Made by a program: the position numbers and the translations under genes
Part shown: piece by piece, positions 28,002 to 38,598 of the stretch
Layout of the letters: the number at the start of each line of letters is the position of its first letter
How positions within the stretch are numbered: position 1 is the stretch's first letter
The notes under the pieces: generated by a model
Told to the model about the DNA's origin: nothing
The model's database searches: none
What the model saw: the letters and a program-made list of their open reading frames with translations, nothing else
DNA from: Shewanella woodyi ATCC 51908
Lineage (GTDB): Bacteria > Pseudomonadota > Gammaproteobacteria > Enterobacterales > Shewanellaceae
DNA: 64,000 nt
Direction: 5' to 3'
Assembly (NCBI RefSeq): GCF_000019525.1
Contig: NC_010506.1
Location: forward strand, 4,216,001-4,280,000

Positions 28002-29078
28002 CTATTGAGTCGGGTTAAGACTCAAATACACAGTCACTTCATCACGATCATGGTAGAGGTGCTTACACTTGATAGAGAAGTTCTTAATCTCGTTCTCCTC
28101 AAGTACAGTCGCCATGGTCTCTAATATCGTCGAGACATCTTGATAGCGACTCTTCATCGGCAGCTTGAGGTTAAACATCGCCTCTTTAAACCAGCCATTG
28201 ATCGCCCAAGCTTCAATCAGCTCTGCCACACGAGATGGCTTCTCAATCATGTCACACACTAACCAGTAGATATTTTTACGTGGCGGCTCAAAACGAAAAC
28301 CATCGGCTTGATAGTGTTTTACCTGCCCAGTCTCCATCAAACCTTCATCCATAGGTCCATTGTCCACAGCGGCCACAAACATACCGCGACGCACTAACTG
28401 ATACGTCCAGCCACCTGGACAAGCACCTAAGTCGACGGCATTCATGCCACTGCTTAATCTCTGCTCCTGCTCCTCTTCGGGAATAAAGTGGATAAAGGCT
28501 TCATCGAGTTTAAGCGTCGAACGACTCGGTGCATCGCTGGCCATTTTTAGCCTAGGGATCCCCATCGGATAGGGAGAGCTATTGTTACTAAAAGAGAAGC
28601 CCACGTAAGCCGTGCCCGATGCCACAAAACAGACATGTATAATAGGTCGACTGCTATTCTCTTTTTTAAGTAAGTTGCCAGCGTTTTTTAGCTTCTGTCT
28701 TAAAGGAACCGTAAATTTACGACAAAAAGCCGTGCGCTCTTTAGCTTCATTGGTATCGGGTGTTTCAACCCTTAACTCACCCGCATTCCTGACATCGGAT
28801 AACGCTTCCATAATCGGTGTGATCCGATCATGTTCAGGTAGATTTTTCAGCAGCTCTTTAGCGGCAAACATCTGTCTGGCAAAAATCAGTGAATCCAATT
28901 TAATTTTTTGTGCCAAGATATTTGCATCACCGGCTTGAAAACACTGGAAAATCACATAGCCGTCTTTTTTGTTGGTTTTAACAAAACCACCAATTTCGAG
29001 TTCAGCTGCACGATGTTGTATCTCAGCTGCACACTCTTTTTCATAACCAGAGCGGCAATATAAAAATAGGTTGATCAT
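28002..29078 (-). CDS. rlmM: 23S rRNA (cytidine-2498-2'-O)-methyltransferase RlmM
   Basis: 358 residues. N-terminal THUMP-like part (INLFLYCRSGYEKECAAEI is almost the E. coli start) and a Rossmann methyltransferase domain with the SAM motif AVDLGACPGGWTYQLV and the RFM catalytic Lys region FNLKLPMKSRY. I use ATG 29078 because it has AGGAA upstream and matches family starts; the open frame extends to 29117. It is the last gene of the gcvA cluster. Confidence 0.95.
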   Translation of the reverse strand: MINLFLYCRSGYEKECAAEIQHRAAELEIGGFVKTNKKDGYVIFQCFQAGDANILAQKIKLDSLIFARQMFAAKELLKNLPEHDRITPIMEALSDVRNAGELRVETPDTNEAKERTAFCRKFTVPLRQKLKNAGNLLKKENSSRPIIHVCFVASGTAYVGFSFSNNSSPYPMGIPRLKMASDAPSRSTLKLDEAFIHFIPEEEQEQRLSSGMNAVDLGACPGGWTYQLVRRGMFVAAVDNGPMDEGLMETGQVKHYQADGFRFEPPRKNIYWLVCDMIEKPSRVAELIEAWAINGWFKEAMFNLKLPMKSRYQDVSTILETMATVLEENEIKNFSIKCKHLYHDRDEVTVYLSLNPTQ

Positions 29079-29185
29079 TGGAATTCCTGAAGCGAGCCGG
29101 TCGGCAATGAGTGCCAAAAATAACGGCCATTTAATCGATATCTGTCAATGGCCGCTATTCTACACTTTATAGATAATGAATACGA

Positions 29186-29575
29186 TTAATCGTTAAGCTC
29201 AACGACTCGATTACGCCACACAGCAAGTGCGATCAACAACCAACCGACTAAGAAGCACACGCCGCCCATAGGGGTAATAGGTCCAGTCCACTTAGTACCA
29301 AGTAGCGCATAAAGATACAAGGAGCCTGAAAAAAGTAGCATGCCCGCGATAAAGAGATATCCAGCCCAATCCAGCAAACGAGAACTTAGCCAATGACCTG
29401 CAAACGCCACAGCGATAAGTGCAAACGTATGATAGAACTGATACTCAACCCCAAGATTAAAAATGGCGATCATCTCAGGCGATGCCACATTTTTTAATCC
29501 ATGGGCACCAAATGCCCCCAATGCAACAGAGATAAAGCCACTTAACGCTGCCAATAACAGAAAACCTTTACGCAT
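29186..29575 (-). CDS. DUF423 membrane protein (YgdD-like)
   Basis: About 129 residues with four membrane segments and the family sequence LGAFGAHGL, YQFYHTFALIA and ITPMGGVCFLVGW. Start at 29575 (MRKGFLLL) overlaps the upstream hydrolase stop by 8 bp, indicating translational coupling. Function unknown. In E. coli ygdD sits between gcvA and rlmM as here. Confidence 0.88.
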   Translation of the reverse strand: MRKGFLLLAALSGFISVALGAFGAHGLKNVASPEMIAIFNLGVEYQFYHTFALIAVAFAGHWLSSRLLDWAGYLFIAGMLLFSGSLYLYALLGTKWTGPITPMGGVCFLVGWLLIALAVWRNRVVELND

Positions 29576-30242
29576 CCAGCCCCCGAATAAAATCAATACA
29601 GTAAGAGATAGCAGATGTTAGGTTATCCTCTTCGGTAACCCCTGACGACTTTCTGGGAACAAAACTATGATCTCCGTCAGTTAACCAGTGTAACTGGGTC
29701 TTTTTCATCACTGGCCAGCTTGATACTAACTCCTTGCCACCAAACTTATCCCGCTCCCCCTGGATCACACACAAGGGTGCCTTGCACAACTCGATTGGCT
29801 CAAGCCTTGGATCTCCGCCTTTTAACGGAACAAAAGGGTAACCTAAACAGATCACCCCATCGACAGGAGTCAGCTCCGCCACAATCGCCGCCATACGGCC
29901 TCCCATGGACTTACCCATTAGAACAATACGTTTAGGGGAGTATTGAGCTTTAATCGCTTCAATATGTAAATTGAAGTCTTTTAACAGTTTAGGGGCTCTG
30001 TCAGGTGGACGCCGTTTGCCATCGAGTGCATTGGCGCGCATATAGGGAAAGTTAAAACGAATGACCCCGATCCCCGACTGGCTTAATCCTGTTGCCATTC
30101 TCTGCATAAAGTCAGAGGAGAGATTAGCTCCAGCCCCATGTGTGAAGATAACAAGCGTATCATTGAGCTCACCATCGATAACGCAGTGACTCTCTAGCAG
30201 AGACTCAGCCTCTAAGGGCTCCTTAACCAGGAAGTAGTTCAC
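29568..30242 (-). CDS. Alpha/beta hydrolase (KANL3/Tex30-type)
   Basis: About 224 residues. Oxyanion region FTHGAGANLSSDF, nucleophile in MGKSMGGRMAA, Asp in GERDKFGG and His in DGDHSFVP. Start chosen at GTG 30242 because AGGAGGAG lies 7 nt upstream; this overlaps gcvA by 20 bp. Substrate unknown. It is inserted between gcvA and ygdD relative to the enterobacterial order. Confidence 0.85.
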   Translation of the reverse strand: MNYFLVKEPLEAESLLESHCVIDGELNDTLVIFTHGAGANLSSDFMQRMATGLSQSGIGVIRFNFPYMRANALDGKRRPPDRAPKLLKDFNLHIEAIKAQYSPKRIVLMGKSMGGRMAAIVAELTPVDGVICLGYPFVPLKGGDPRLEPIELCKAPLCVIQGERDKFGGKELVSSWPVMKKTQLHWLTDGDHSFVPRKSSGVTEEDNLTSAISYCIDFIRGLDA

Positions 30243-31134
30243 TGCGCGACTCCTCCTCAAACATATCTAACATCCACTCTCTGAACGCTGCAATTTTACC
30301 TATATCTGAATGATTTTGCTGACACACTAGGTAGTAAGCATTTTTACTCACCAACACCTCGGGGAAAGGACATACTAAACGCCCAGCTTTAATATCTGGG
30401 GTAGCAAGAACACTAAAACCTAATGCAACCCCTTGGCCATGAGCTGCTGCTTGCAACACTAAAGAGGAGTGACTGAATATTGGGCCTTGGTTCACATTAA
30501 TATCATTAATCCCACATTGTCTAAACCAAGCTTGCCAATTATGTCGACTAGTATCATGCAATAGGGTGTGATTTTTTAGATCGCTTGGCTTCTCAAGTGG
30601 CTTAGGTCCACTGAGTAACATAGGTGAACAAACGGGAATCAACACCTCGTTTTTTAACTTATCAGCCCTTAATCCCGCCCAATTTCCTTGGCCGTAATAG
30701 ATGGCAACATCGACATCATCGGATAGGGAGCCATCTTCATCATCGACCGCTTTAATACGCACATCAATGTCTGGATTCTTTTCACTAAATTTAGCTAATC
30801 TTGGCACCAACCATTGAATAGCAAAACTAGGTGAAGTACTTACTGTTAGTGAGCCTATGGCACTTCGAGCCAATAATCTGTCCGTCGCTTCAGCCAGTTG
30901 AACAAAGATATCTTTAATGTCTAAAAAGTACCCCTGTCCCTCCTCGGTCAGAAGCAAAGAGCGGTTCTTTCGGCGAAAAAGTTTTAACCCAAGATACTCC
31001 TCTAGCGCCTTAATCTGATGACTGACAGCCGCTTGGGTAACGAACAACTCTTCGGCTGCACGAGTAAAGCTAAGGTGCCTTGCTGCCGCTTCGAAAGCTT
31101 TTACTGAATTCAGGGGAGGTAAGCGTCTAGACAT
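30223..31134 (-). CDS. gcvA: LysR-type regulator GcvA
   Basis: A 303-residue LysR regulator. The HTH region LPPLNSVKAFEAAARHLSFT and TQAAVSHQIKALEEYLG is nearly that of E. coli GcvA, which controls glycine cleavage genes; effector-domain stretches WLVPRL, DVRIKAVD and GQGVALGFSVLA also match. The genomic context (gcvA, ygdD, rlmM) agrees. No gcvTHP or gcvB is in the window. Confidence 0.92.
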   Translation of the reverse strand: MSRRLPPLNSVKAFEAAARHLSFTRAAEELFVTQAAVSHQIKALEEYLGLKLFRRKNRSLLLTEEGQGYFLDIKDIFVQLAEATDRLLARSAIGSLTVSTSPSFAIQWLVPRLAKFSEKNPDIDVRIKAVDDEDGSLSDDVDVAIYYGQGNWAGLRADKLKNEVLIPVCSPMLLSGPKPLEKPSDLKNHTLLHDTSRHNWQAWFRQCGINDINVNQGPIFSHSSLVLQAAAHGQGVALGFSVLATPDIKAGRLVCPFPEVLVSKNAYYLVCQQNHSDIGKIAAFREWMLDMFEEESRSELLPG

Positions 31135-31316
31135 AGTGATCCCGATCTCATATTTTAATTAGTTTTTCTAATCCGTATTGTTACATTTTATCGTTTGAAA
31201 AGGGAAGCGATTTTGGTTAAATTTTGCGCCAACGAAATGACTATAGTTAGACAGCCTCTACGACGTAAATGGGGAGTGTCTGACAACCCAAAATATCCGC
31301 CCGGAGGCGACCATAT

Positions 31317-31544
31317 ATGCTAAACCTTAAAACTGTATTTGTTCTTGCTTTCCTATCAACAGCAACAAGCGTACAAGCTGATGAAGCAAGAATTGACACC
31401 ACAGACCTTCATGCAACGATTAGTGCAGAACTAGCTGAGGGAATGGAAGTGATGCAACAAGATCTTACTGAAGACCTTAACGCCATGCTAAACACTAAAG
31501 ATAAAGCAGAACAAGCTGAAGTAACAGTACTACGCGCCGAATAA
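31317..31544 (+). CDS. Small secreted acidic protein, unknown
   Basis: 75 codons. Signal peptide 1-21 (TSVQA-DE) and a 54-residue acidic mature part rich in Glu, Asp, Met and Ala, mostly helical, without Cys. Strong GGAGG 8 nt before ATG and a strong terminator after it make it a real gene. I do not recognise a family. It is transcribed divergently from gcvA. Confidence 0.75.
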   Translation: MLNLKTVFVLAFLSTATSVQADEARIDTTDLHATISAELAEGMEVMQQDLTEDLNAMLNTKDKAEQAEVTVLRAE

Positions 31545-31576
31545 ACACGCTTAGCCATACTGAAACTAACAAAAAA

Positions 31577-31608
31577 GCCGCGAAGCAACAGATGCTCGCG
31601 GCTTTTTT
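31577..31608 (+). terminator. Terminator of the small secreted protein gene
   Basis: GCCGCGA..TCGCGGC stem and six T residues. Confidence 0.88.
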
Positions 31609-31633
31609 GTATCTAACGATATTACTCTATTTA

Positions 31634-31668
31634 ATAAAAAGCCGCAGTGATATCAGTATCACTGCGGC
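31634..31668 (-). terminator. Terminator of thiI
   Basis: Minus strand GCCGCAGTGAT..ATCACTGCGGC then TTTTTATT. Confidence 0.88.
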
Positions 31669-31701
31669 TCACACAAGTTAGCTCACACCCAGCACAAACA
31701 G

Positions 31702-33156
31702 TTAAGGGCGGTAAACTTTAACGTTATCATAGCCTTGTTCTTGAAGGTATAGCGCCTGAAGCTTACTCATCACGCCTCTGTCGCAGTAAAGCAGATAAGT
31801 TTTACTCTTATCCAAATCGGCAAACTTAGTCGCTAATCTAAAGAAAGGGATCGCCTTCACTTCAACGCCCTCAACCTCAAGCGGTGACTGCTCCTCCTCT
31901 TCTGGAGCACGAACGTCGATGATCACTTCACCTGAGTTAATATCGCCAACGGTTTCCGTTGAGGTGATCTTAGTGTCCATACTAGTAGCTATCTCTCTGA
32001 TATCGATAACCTCAGCAGCTTCAATAACACGGTCAATAAGGTCTTCAGAAAACTTCAGCTCCTCAGCTTCAATCTTAGAGAGTACAGCCTTAACCGTTGG
32101 GCGCTGAGAGATCACACCGCAATACTCGGGGATAGACTTAGAGAGATCTTCTGTACCAATTTTACGACTTAAGTTAATAATGTCCTGCTTATCCATGGCG
32201 ATGAGTGGACGTAGAATAAGCTGATCTGTGCATCGGTCGATGATGCTTAGGTTAGTCAAGGTTTGGCTTGATACTTGCCCCATCGCCTCACCAGTTACTA
32301 ACGCTTGTATTCCCATCTTTCTGGCAACTTTAGCCGCAGCTCGCATCATCATACGCTTGAGAATAACCCCCATCTGGCCATTATCTATCTTCTCAAGGAT
32401 CTCTGTTACCACAGGATCAAAGGGGATTGAGATAAACTTGACCTTATGGGACTCACCATATTTCTGCCATAGATGATAAGCCACCTGCTTCACACCTATC
32501 TCATGCTGATCGCCACCTAAGTTGAAGAAGCAGTAGTGGGTACGAGAGCCACGTTTAATAAACTGATAACTGGAAACACCTGAATCAAATCCGCCAGAGA
32601 TAAGCGACAATACATCTTCCTGAGTCGCCATAGGGTAACCACCTAAGCCCTCAATGCGTTTACTTACTAGGTATAGACTCTCTTTATCTATCTCAAGATT
32701 AATCGTCATATCAGGATTTTTTAATCTAACACCTGCCGCCTCAGTAAACTGATTTAGCCCACCACCGACATAACGCTCAACTTCGATGGATCTAAAATCA
32801 TGATTACCGACACGCTTAACCCGCACACAAAAGGTTTTACCCGCAAGTTCATCTTTATAAACCGCTAAAGTTTGTTGATAGATATCATCAACCGATTCGA
32901 ATGTGCTCTCGCTTACCTGAAGCACATGAGCGATACCAGGAATACAAGCAAGACGCTCAGCGAAAGCCTCCACTAAGTCTTGTCTATCGTCTGGCACCAA
33001 CACCATGATTTTGTCCCACTCACGCTTCACTTTAGCGGTCTCATCGACCTTCTTAAGTACATTACGAATATTGGTTTCAAGCATCTTGGTAAATCGCATT
33101 CTTACCGGTTTGCTTTTCATCATGATTTCAGGGAACAGTTTTACGATAAATTTCAT
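31702..33156 (-). CDS. thiI: tRNA 4-thiouridine sulfurtransferase ThiI
   Basis: 484 residues. N-terminal ferredoxin-like and THUMP regions (1-165), PP-loop ATPase motif [11 protein letters not shown], Cys in [11 protein letters not shown], and a C-terminal rhodanese domain with catalytic Cys in [11 protein letters not shown]. It makes s4U8 in tRNA and supplies sulfur for thiamine. Length equals E. coli ThiI (482), including the rhodanese domain. Single gene. Confidence 0.96.
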   Translation of the reverse strand: MKFIVKLFPEIMMKSKPVRMRFTKMLETNIRNVLKKVDETAKVKREWDKIMVLVPDDRQDLVEAFAERLACIPGIAHVLQVSESTFESVDDIYQQTLAVYKDELAGKTFCVRVKRVGNHDFRSIEVERYVGGGLNQFTEAAGVRLKNPDMTINLEIDKESLYLVSKRIEGLGGYPMATQEDVLSLISGGFDSGVSSYQFIKRGSRTHYCFFNLGGDQHEIGVKQVAYHLWQKYGESHKVKFISIPFDPVVTEILEKIDNGQMGVILKRMMMRAAAKVARKMGIQALVTGEAMGQVSSQTLTNLSIIDRCTDQLILRPLIAMDKQDIINLSRKIGTEDLSKSIPEYCGVISQRPTVKAVLSKIEAEELKFSEDLIDRVIEAAEVIDIREIATSMDTKITSTETVGDINSGEVIIDVRAPEEEEQSPLEVEGVEVKAIPFFRLATKFADLDKSKTYLLYCDRGVMSKLQALYLQEQGYDNVKVYRP

Positions 33157-33257
33157 CAGGGGTCTTCCGGGGGGATCAAGCCATTAAATAATATTGGCCG
33201 CATTATACCAAGATCATTTGAAGATTGCTTATTTAGTCGAAGGGAAAGCCTAAGAAA

Positions 33258-33290
33258 TAAAAAGGCGCTAAGAGTCTCCTCTTAACGCCC
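33258..33290 (-). terminator. Terminator of pomAB
   Basis: Minus strand GGCGTTAAGAG..CTCTTAGCGCC with T residues. Confidence 0.85.
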
Positions 33291-33323
33291 CATTAAATTA
33301 GATGGTAGCTTGGGTATCTACCT

Positions 33324-34292
33324 CTATGGCTCTACCGTGATCTCATCAGACTCCATGGCTTTACCTTGCTCAATGGCAATCTCAACCCTGCGATTACGGG
33401 CACGATGACTACTGGTATCATTTGCCACAAGCGGATCAGAGTTTGCCATGCCAACCACCTTCATTCTTTGTGGATCAAAGCCTTTCACTTTAATCAGCTC
33501 ATGAGCAACCGCTACGGCGCGTTTACTGGATAGGTCCCAATTAGAGCTATAAAGCTCATTACTGATATTCATATCATCGGTGTGTCCCGACACTGTCACT
33601 ATCCCTGGGACATCTTTTAATAACTCACCCACTCGACGAACCACAGGTTTAAACCTTGGTTGTAGGAAACCTGAACCTGACGAGAAGGCGCCCTTCTCAC
33701 GGATACGAATAATGATCTGCTGACCTAAAGACTCAATCTCTATCGCACCATCAACAATCTCAGTATTTAGCTCCTGAGCCATCTTCTTTACCTGCTCATT
33801 AATATTTTCCTGAGCAGCAGCTTGAGCATCAGACTCCTCTTTTGCCTTAGCTTCAGACTCTGAATCCGATGATGATTGAGCAACAGACTGCTCCTGCGCA
33901 GTAGCAGAGGACTCACCACCTCTTTGCTGGCCTTGCTGCTTTTGACTACCACCCGAACTGTCATCTTCACCGGCCTGATATTCGATAACAGGTTCAGTAA
34001 TTTCACTGGTTTGTTGAGTAATGGTCTCAATGGGAGTTGGCTCAGGACGACCGGGCCTGAACTCAAGGGCGATGACCGATGTCCCTTTGGGGATATCTTT
34101 AACTTCTACTTTATTCTGGACACCAAAAGCATACTTCATCGAACCGGCGATCTGCTTAAACTTCAGCACATCCATCTCAGAAAATGACAGTAACAGTACG
34201 AAGAAACACATAAGTAGTGACATAAGATCAGCAAAGGTTGCTAACCAGAGAGGCGCTCCGGGAGGTGGACAGTCACACTTTTGTTTAGCCAT
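33324..34292 (-). CDS. pomB: Flagellar stator protein PomB (MotB family)
   Basis: 322 residues. One membrane segment with ion-binding Asp22 in ATFADLMSLLMCFFVLLL, a Gln/Ser-rich linker (about 90-170) and an OmpA-like peptidoglycan-binding domain (VSGHTDDMNIS, SSKRAVAVAHELI, NRRVEIAI). The N-terminal sequence matches the sodium-type PomB of Vibrio and Shewanella. Start is 4 bp after pomA. Confidence 0.93.
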   Translation of the reverse strand: MAKQKCDCPPPGAPLWLATFADLMSLLMCFFVLLLSFSEMDVLKFKQIAGSMKYAFGVQNKVEVKDIPKGTSVIALEFRPGRPEPTPIETITQQTSEITEPVIEYQAGEDDSSGGSQKQQGQQRGGESSATAQEQSVAQSSSDSESEAKAKEESDAQAAAQENINEQVKKMAQELNTEIVDGAIEIESLGQQIIIRIREKGAFSSGSGFLQPRFKPVVRRVGELLKDVPGIVTVSGHTDDMNISNELYSSNWDLSSKRAVAVAHELIKVKGFDPQRMKVVGMANSDPLVANDTSSHRARNRRVEIAIEQGKAMESDEITVEP

Positions 34293-34296
34293 GGGA

Positions 34297-35064
34297 TCAC
34301 TCCCCGTCCGTCGTGTCTATCTGCCTTTGTTTTTCAGATATATAGTTCTTCAAAAAGCCTTCAATCACGCGGGGGTTCTGTCCATCTTGAATCGCTAAAA
34401 CCGCATCCATAATCAGATTTCGATTTAGCATCTCTTCATTCATTCTCAGCTCTAATTTACCGGCAATTGGGATCGCTACCATGTTTGCGACCATAGCCCC
34501 ATAGAGTGTTGTTAATAGTGCAATAGCCATCGCAGGACCAATGGATTTAGGATCATCCATGTTCGACAACATCCCCACCAAGCCCACTAAAGTACCGATC
34601 ATTCCCATTGCAGGGGCAACATCACCTACAGTCGAGAAGATACTAATACCTAACTTATGTCTCTGCTCAGTTAATGCGATATCTTTCTCAAGCGCATCAC
34701 GAACCACATCACCATCGTGTCCATCAACCAACATATCCACTGCTTTTTGCATAAAGCTGTTGGTGATCTCCGCCTCCTCCAAGGCCAAAAAACCGCCTTT
34801 ACGAGCAGCATCAGCCATAGTGACTGACTGTTCAATCAACTCATCGGGTTTATCAATCTTAAAGATAAACGCTTTTGCTGCAATTTTTATCGAGCCAAAA
34901 AACTGCTTCAGATTATATTTCATCATCACAACAAAAAAGGAGCCACACAGTACAATCAAAATAGAGGCGACATCGATAAAAATCCCGATACCACCACTAC
35001 TGGCCATCGCCCCGAGAATAAATCCGAATGCACCTATGAGTCCTATTAGGGTTGCTAAATCCAC
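34297..35064 (-). CDS. pomA: Flagellar stator protein PomA (MotA family)
   Basis: 255 residues with four membrane segments; motifs MAGSMGGIG-like MASSGGIGIF, GDVAPAMGMIGTLVGLVGML and IGPAMAIALLTTLYGAMVAN are those of PomA. With PomB it forms the sodium-driven stator. A candidate FliA promoter lies 24 bp upstream, consistent with late flagellar expression. Confidence 0.94.
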   Translation of the reverse strand: MDLATLIGLIGAFGFILGAMASSGGIGIFIDVASILIVLCGSFFVVMMKYNLKQFFGSIKIAAKAFIFKIDKPDELIEQSVTMADAARKGGFLALEEAEITNSFMQKAVDMLVDGHDGDVVRDALEKDIALTEQRHKLGISIFSTVGDVAPAMGMIGTLVGLVGMLSNMDDPKSIGPAMAIALLTTLYGAMVANMVAIPIAGKLELRMNEEMLNRNLIMDAVLAIQDGQNPRVIEGFLKNYISEKQRQIDTTDGE

Positions 35065-35087
35065 AACTGCTCCTCAAATGAAACTAG

Positions 35088-35113
35088 TCTTCGGCTGAAT
35101 ATCCGAAACTGTA
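35088..35113 (-). promoter_or_regulatory. Possible sigma-28 (FliA) promoter of pomAB
   Basis: Minus strand TACAGTTT, 10-bp spacer, GCCGAAGA, close to TAAAGTTT-N11-GCCGATAA. Confidence 0.45.
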
Positions 35114-35500
35114 AAAAAATACGCACAATGCCAACGAGATATGTTCTCTGTTATAACCTTAACTTTATAACAAAGATAGAAATAAACCCAATAAGCGCCC
35201 CCTTGAGGAGACAAAAAATGCAAATAACGTCGTTGAGCGGATAAAACCTAATCAAACTTGTCTCAATACCGCTCAAGGGCTAACGGTTCACTTCATTTTT
35301 ATCAAGGTAAAGCAGACAATAAGATTTTAATCGCTACTCTCAATTATCGGACAGCTTACACGCAAGTTTAGCTACAAATTCAATTTTTTATAAAAAAACC
35401 ACAATAAAGCGTGCTATCGGGCAAATTTACCGCAGCACAATTTGACCGTTGTCGCTGGCTGCGATACCGTGTGTCACGCTAATTTCAAGGAGTCGTTACC
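35114..35500. other. pomA/xseB divergent intergenic region
   Basis: About 390 bp; apart from presumed xseB promoter sequence and AAGGAG before its GTG start I see no repeat, RNA or gene. Confidence 0.5.
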
Positions 35501-35740
35501 GTGGCAAAAAAACCTGAAAACCTCACTTTTGAAGAATCCCTTTGTGAACTCGAGCGCATTGTTTCAGAACTTGAACAAGGCGACGTTTCCTTAGACGATG
35601 CATTAAAACAGTTTGAACGTGGCATAAAGCTTGTCCGCAACAGCCAAGGAAAGTTAGAACAAGCACAACAAAAAGTCGCTATCTTAATGGCTGATGATGA
35701 AAGCGCCCCGCTAACCCCTTTTTCTCCTGAGGCTGAATAA
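35501..35740 (+). CDS. xseB: Exodeoxyribonuclease VII small subunit
   Basis: 79 residues. Characteristic TFEESLCELERIVSELEQGDVSLDDALKQFERGI. It partners XseA in single-strand DNA degradation. GTG start after AAGGAG. First gene of xseB-ispA-dxs, the standard gammaproteobacterial order. Confidence 0.95.
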   Translation: MAKKPENLTFEESLCELERIVSELEQGDVSLDDALKQFERGIKLVRNSQGKLEQAQQKVAILMADDESAPLTPFSPEAE

Positions 35741-36622
35741 GTGCTAGCTCAAGCCACAACCCAATACCAACAACGCGTTGATAACCAGCTTACACAGGTT
35801 ATCGATGCTCAATCTGTGACAGACTCTCAACTACTGGCAGCAATGAAACATGGTGCCCTGATTGGCGGGAAGCGTATTCGCCCTTTTCTGGTTTATGCCA
35901 TAGGTGAGATGCTCAATGTTCCACAGGAAAAATTAGATGCAGCTGCAGCGGCCATAGAGTGTATACATGCCTACTCTTTAATCCATGACGATCTACCCGC
36001 CATGGATGATGACGCCCTGCGCCGTGGGCAACCAACGGTTCATGTTGCCTTTGATGAAGCAACGGCTATTTTGGCAGGTGACGCCCTACAAGCCTTAGCA
36101 TTCGATATTTTAAGTCAACCCATTGATGGCCTAACACCCACACAGAATCTGGCGATGGTTCGCGCATTAGCCAAAGCCTCCGGTTATTCTGGAATGTGTG
36201 GTGGACAAGCGATGGATCTCAACGCAACCGATAAGCAGATAGATTTAGCCACCCTGACCCAACTACACAAACTAAAAACAGGTGCCTTAATCCGCTGTGC
36301 TGTCGAACTGCCAATGATCGCCGCTGACCTGCCAAAAGATGAGCAGGCACTACTAATGACTTTCGCCGATGCAGTTGGCTTAGCTTTTCAGGTACAAGAT
36401 GATGTGATTGATATCATCTCCAGCACCGAAGAGCTGGGAAAACCTCAAGGCTCAGATTGTGATTCCAACAAGAGTACTTACCCAAAACTACTTGGATTAG
36501 ACGGTGCAAAAGCCACCGCCGAGAGTTTGATACAAGATGCTCTATCAGCGCTGACAAAATTACCATACAATAGTCAGCTAATTGCCGAATTCGCCCGTTT
36601 TATCATTGAGCGAAGAGTATAA
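35741..36622 (+). CDS. ispA: Farnesyl diphosphate synthase IspA
   Basis: 293 residues. First Asp-rich motif [14 protein letters not shown], second [15 protein letters not shown]. It condenses IPP with DMAPP/GPP to FPP. The GTG start directly follows the xseB stop codon, so translation is coupled. Confidence 0.96.
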   Translation: MLAQATTQYQQRVDNQLTQVIDAQSVTDSQLLAAMKHGALIGGKRIRPFLVYAIGEMLNVPQEKLDAAAAAIECIHAYSLIHDDLPAMDDDALRRGQPTVHVAFDEATAILAGDALQALAFDILSQPIDGLTPTQNLAMVRALAKASGYSGMCGGQAMDLNATDKQIDLATLTQLHKLKTGALIRCAVELPMIAADLPKDEQALLMTFADAVGLAFQVQDDVIDIISSTEELGKPQGSDCDSNKSTYPKLLGLDGAKATAESLIQDALSALTKLPYNSQLIAEFARFIIERRV

Positions 36623-36642
36623 TCAAGAGACCAATTATCTCG

Positions 36643-38508
36643 ATGAGTTTGGATATTTCTCAATACCCTGTGCTTGCACAGGCTAATACCCCTGATGAGC
36701 TGAGACAGCTCCCTCAAGCCGTGCTACCACAACTAGCAGACGAGCTTAGAGGTTTCCTATTGAAGTCAGTGGGCAAGTCAAGCGGCCATTTTGCCTCTGG
36801 ACTCGGCACAGTGGAACTCACTGTGGCACTTCATTACGTCTATAACACGCCGTTCGATCGCCTTATCTGGGACGTGGGCCACCAAGCCTATCCACATAAG
36901 ATCTTAACCGGACGCCGTGATGCCATGCACACCATACGTCAAAAAGGCGGAATACACCCCTTCCCATGGCGTGAAGAGAGCGAGTACGACACTTTTAGCG
37001 TGGGTCACTCAGGCACCTCTATCAGTGCAGCGTTGGCCATGGCCGTTGCTGCAGAAAAAGAGCAAGCTGGACGTAAAGTCGTATCTGTTATCGGTGATGG
37101 TGCTATGACTGGCGGCATGGTCTTCGAAGCCATGAACCATGCAGGCGATCTACATAACGATATGTTGGTCGTGCTCAACGATAACGAGATGTCTATCTCT
37201 GAAAATGTCGGCGCACTCAATAACCACTTAGCTCAGCTGATGTCGGGACGTTTCTATACCACGATCCGTGAAAGCAGCAAAAAGGTACTCAAAGGGATGC
37301 CTGTCATCAAGGAGATGGCTAAGCGTACCGAAGAGCACTTAAAGGGCATGGTTGTTCCCGGTACCATGTTTGAAGAGCTAGGCTTTAACTACATAGGTCC
37401 AATCGACGGCCATGATGTCGATGCCCTCGTTGAGACCATGCGCAATATGCGTAACCTGTCAGGTCCACAAATTTTACATATCATGACCAAGAAAGGTCGT
37501 GGCTATGAGCCTGCGGAAAAAGATCCTATTGGCTGGCATGCTGTGCCTAAGTTTGACCCATCCACTTTTGAGAAACCGGCGTCAAAGCCAAGTAACCCAA
37601 CCTTCTCGCAAGTATTTGGTAAATGGCTTTGTGATGTAGCCGAAAAAGATAAAAAAGTATTGGGGATCACCCCAGCTATGCGTGAAGGTTCAGGCATGGT
37701 TGAGTTCTCTCAGCGTTTTCCTAAGCAATACTTTGATGCGGCCATTGCCGAGCAGCACGCGGTGACTTTAGGTGCAGGTTTTGCCTGTGAAGGGTTAAAA
37801 CCGGTTGTCGCCATCTACTCAACCTTCCTGCAGCGTGGCTATGATCAGTTGATCCACGATGTCGCGTTACAAAAGCTACCAGTACTCTTTGCTATCGATC
37901 GCGGTGGTATTGTTGGTGCCGATGGGCCAACTCACCAAGGCGCCTTTGATCTCAGCTTTATGCGTACAGTACCCAATATGGTCATCATGGCACCTTCTGA
38001 TGAGAATGAGTGCCGTCAGATGCTCTATACCGGTTACTGCTATAATGATGGCCCAACCGCAGTGCGCTACCCAAGAGGCAGTGCTACTGGCGCTCCTCAA
38101 ATAGAAGAGATGACTGCCCTACCTATCGGTAAAGGTTTGATTAAACGTCAAGGCCAAAAGGTCGCTATTCTCAATTTTGGCACGCTATTGGCCAGTGTAT
38201 TAACAGCAGGAGAGTCCCTTGATGCAACAGTTGCAGATATGCGATTTGTTAAGCCACTGGATGTCGAGCTAATTAAAGAGTTAGCAAACTCCCATGACGT
38301 GCTAGTCACTGTTGAAGAAAATGCCATCATGGGCGGTGCTGGCTCAGGTGTACTTGAACTGCTACAACAACTTAAACAGCCAATGCCTGTACTCCAGCTT
38401 GGTCTTCCAGATGAGTTTATTAAGCATGGTGACTCAGGTGAGATTATTGCTGAGCTAAAACTCGACGCCGCAGGCATTTTGGAGCAGATAGAGAGCTATT
38501 TAGCTTAA
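36643..38508 (+). CDS. dxs: 1-deoxy-D-xylulose-5-phosphate synthase
   Basis: 621 residues. Thiamine-diphosphate site [26 protein letters not shown], catalytic His in [11 protein letters not shown], and [18 protein letters not shown]. First enzyme of the MEP isoprenoid pathway, feeding IspA upstream. 20 bp after ispA; operon with xseB and ispA, closed by a terminator. Confidence 0.97.
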   Translation: MSLDISQYPVLAQANTPDELRQLPQAVLPQLADELRGFLLKSVGKSSGHFASGLGTVELTVALHYVYNTPFDRLIWDVGHQAYPHKILTGRRDAMHTIRQKGGIHPFPWREESEYDTFSVGHSGTSISAALAMAVAAEKEQAGRKVVSVIGDGAMTGGMVFEAMNHAGDLHNDMLVVLNDNEMSISENVGALNNHLAQLMSGRFYTTIRESSKKVLKGMPVIKEMAKRTEEHLKGMVVPGTMFEELGFNYIGPIDGHDVDALVETMRNMRNLSGPQILHIMTKKGRGYEPAEKDPIGWHAVPKFDPSTFEKPASKPSNPTFSQVFGKWLCDVAEKDKKVLGITPAMREGSGMVEFSQRFPKQYFDAAIAEQHAVTLGAGFACEGLKPVVAIYSTFLQRGYDQLIHDVALQKLPVLFAIDRGGIVGADGPTHQGAFDLSFMRTVPNMVIMAPSDENECRQMLYTGYCYNDGPTAVRYPRGSATGAPQIEEMTALPIGKGLIKRQGQKVAILNFGTLLASVLTAGESLDATVADMRFVKPLDVELIKELANSHDVLVTVEENAIMGGAGSGVLELLQQLKQPMPVLQLGLPDEFIKHGDSGEIIAELKLDAAGILEQIESYLA

Positions 38509-38531
38509 CATCTAGTCTATATCGGCAAATA

Positions 38532-38558
38532 AAAAGGACTGCAGTTGCAGTCCTTTTT
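38532..38558 (+). terminator. Terminator of xseB-ispA-dxs
   Basis: AGGACTGCA/TGCAGTCCT stem then TTTTT; flanking A run makes it bidirectional. Confidence 0.85.
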
Positions 38559-38598
38559 CTATTGAGTGATACCAATCGGTATCACTGCTCACCCAATC

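Noticed and set aside
38566..38585. GTGATACCAATCGGTATCAC palindrome between dxs and grpE
   Set aside because: It resembles the end of MITE family 1 but has no element attached and no T run. I treat it as an unassigned hairpin.
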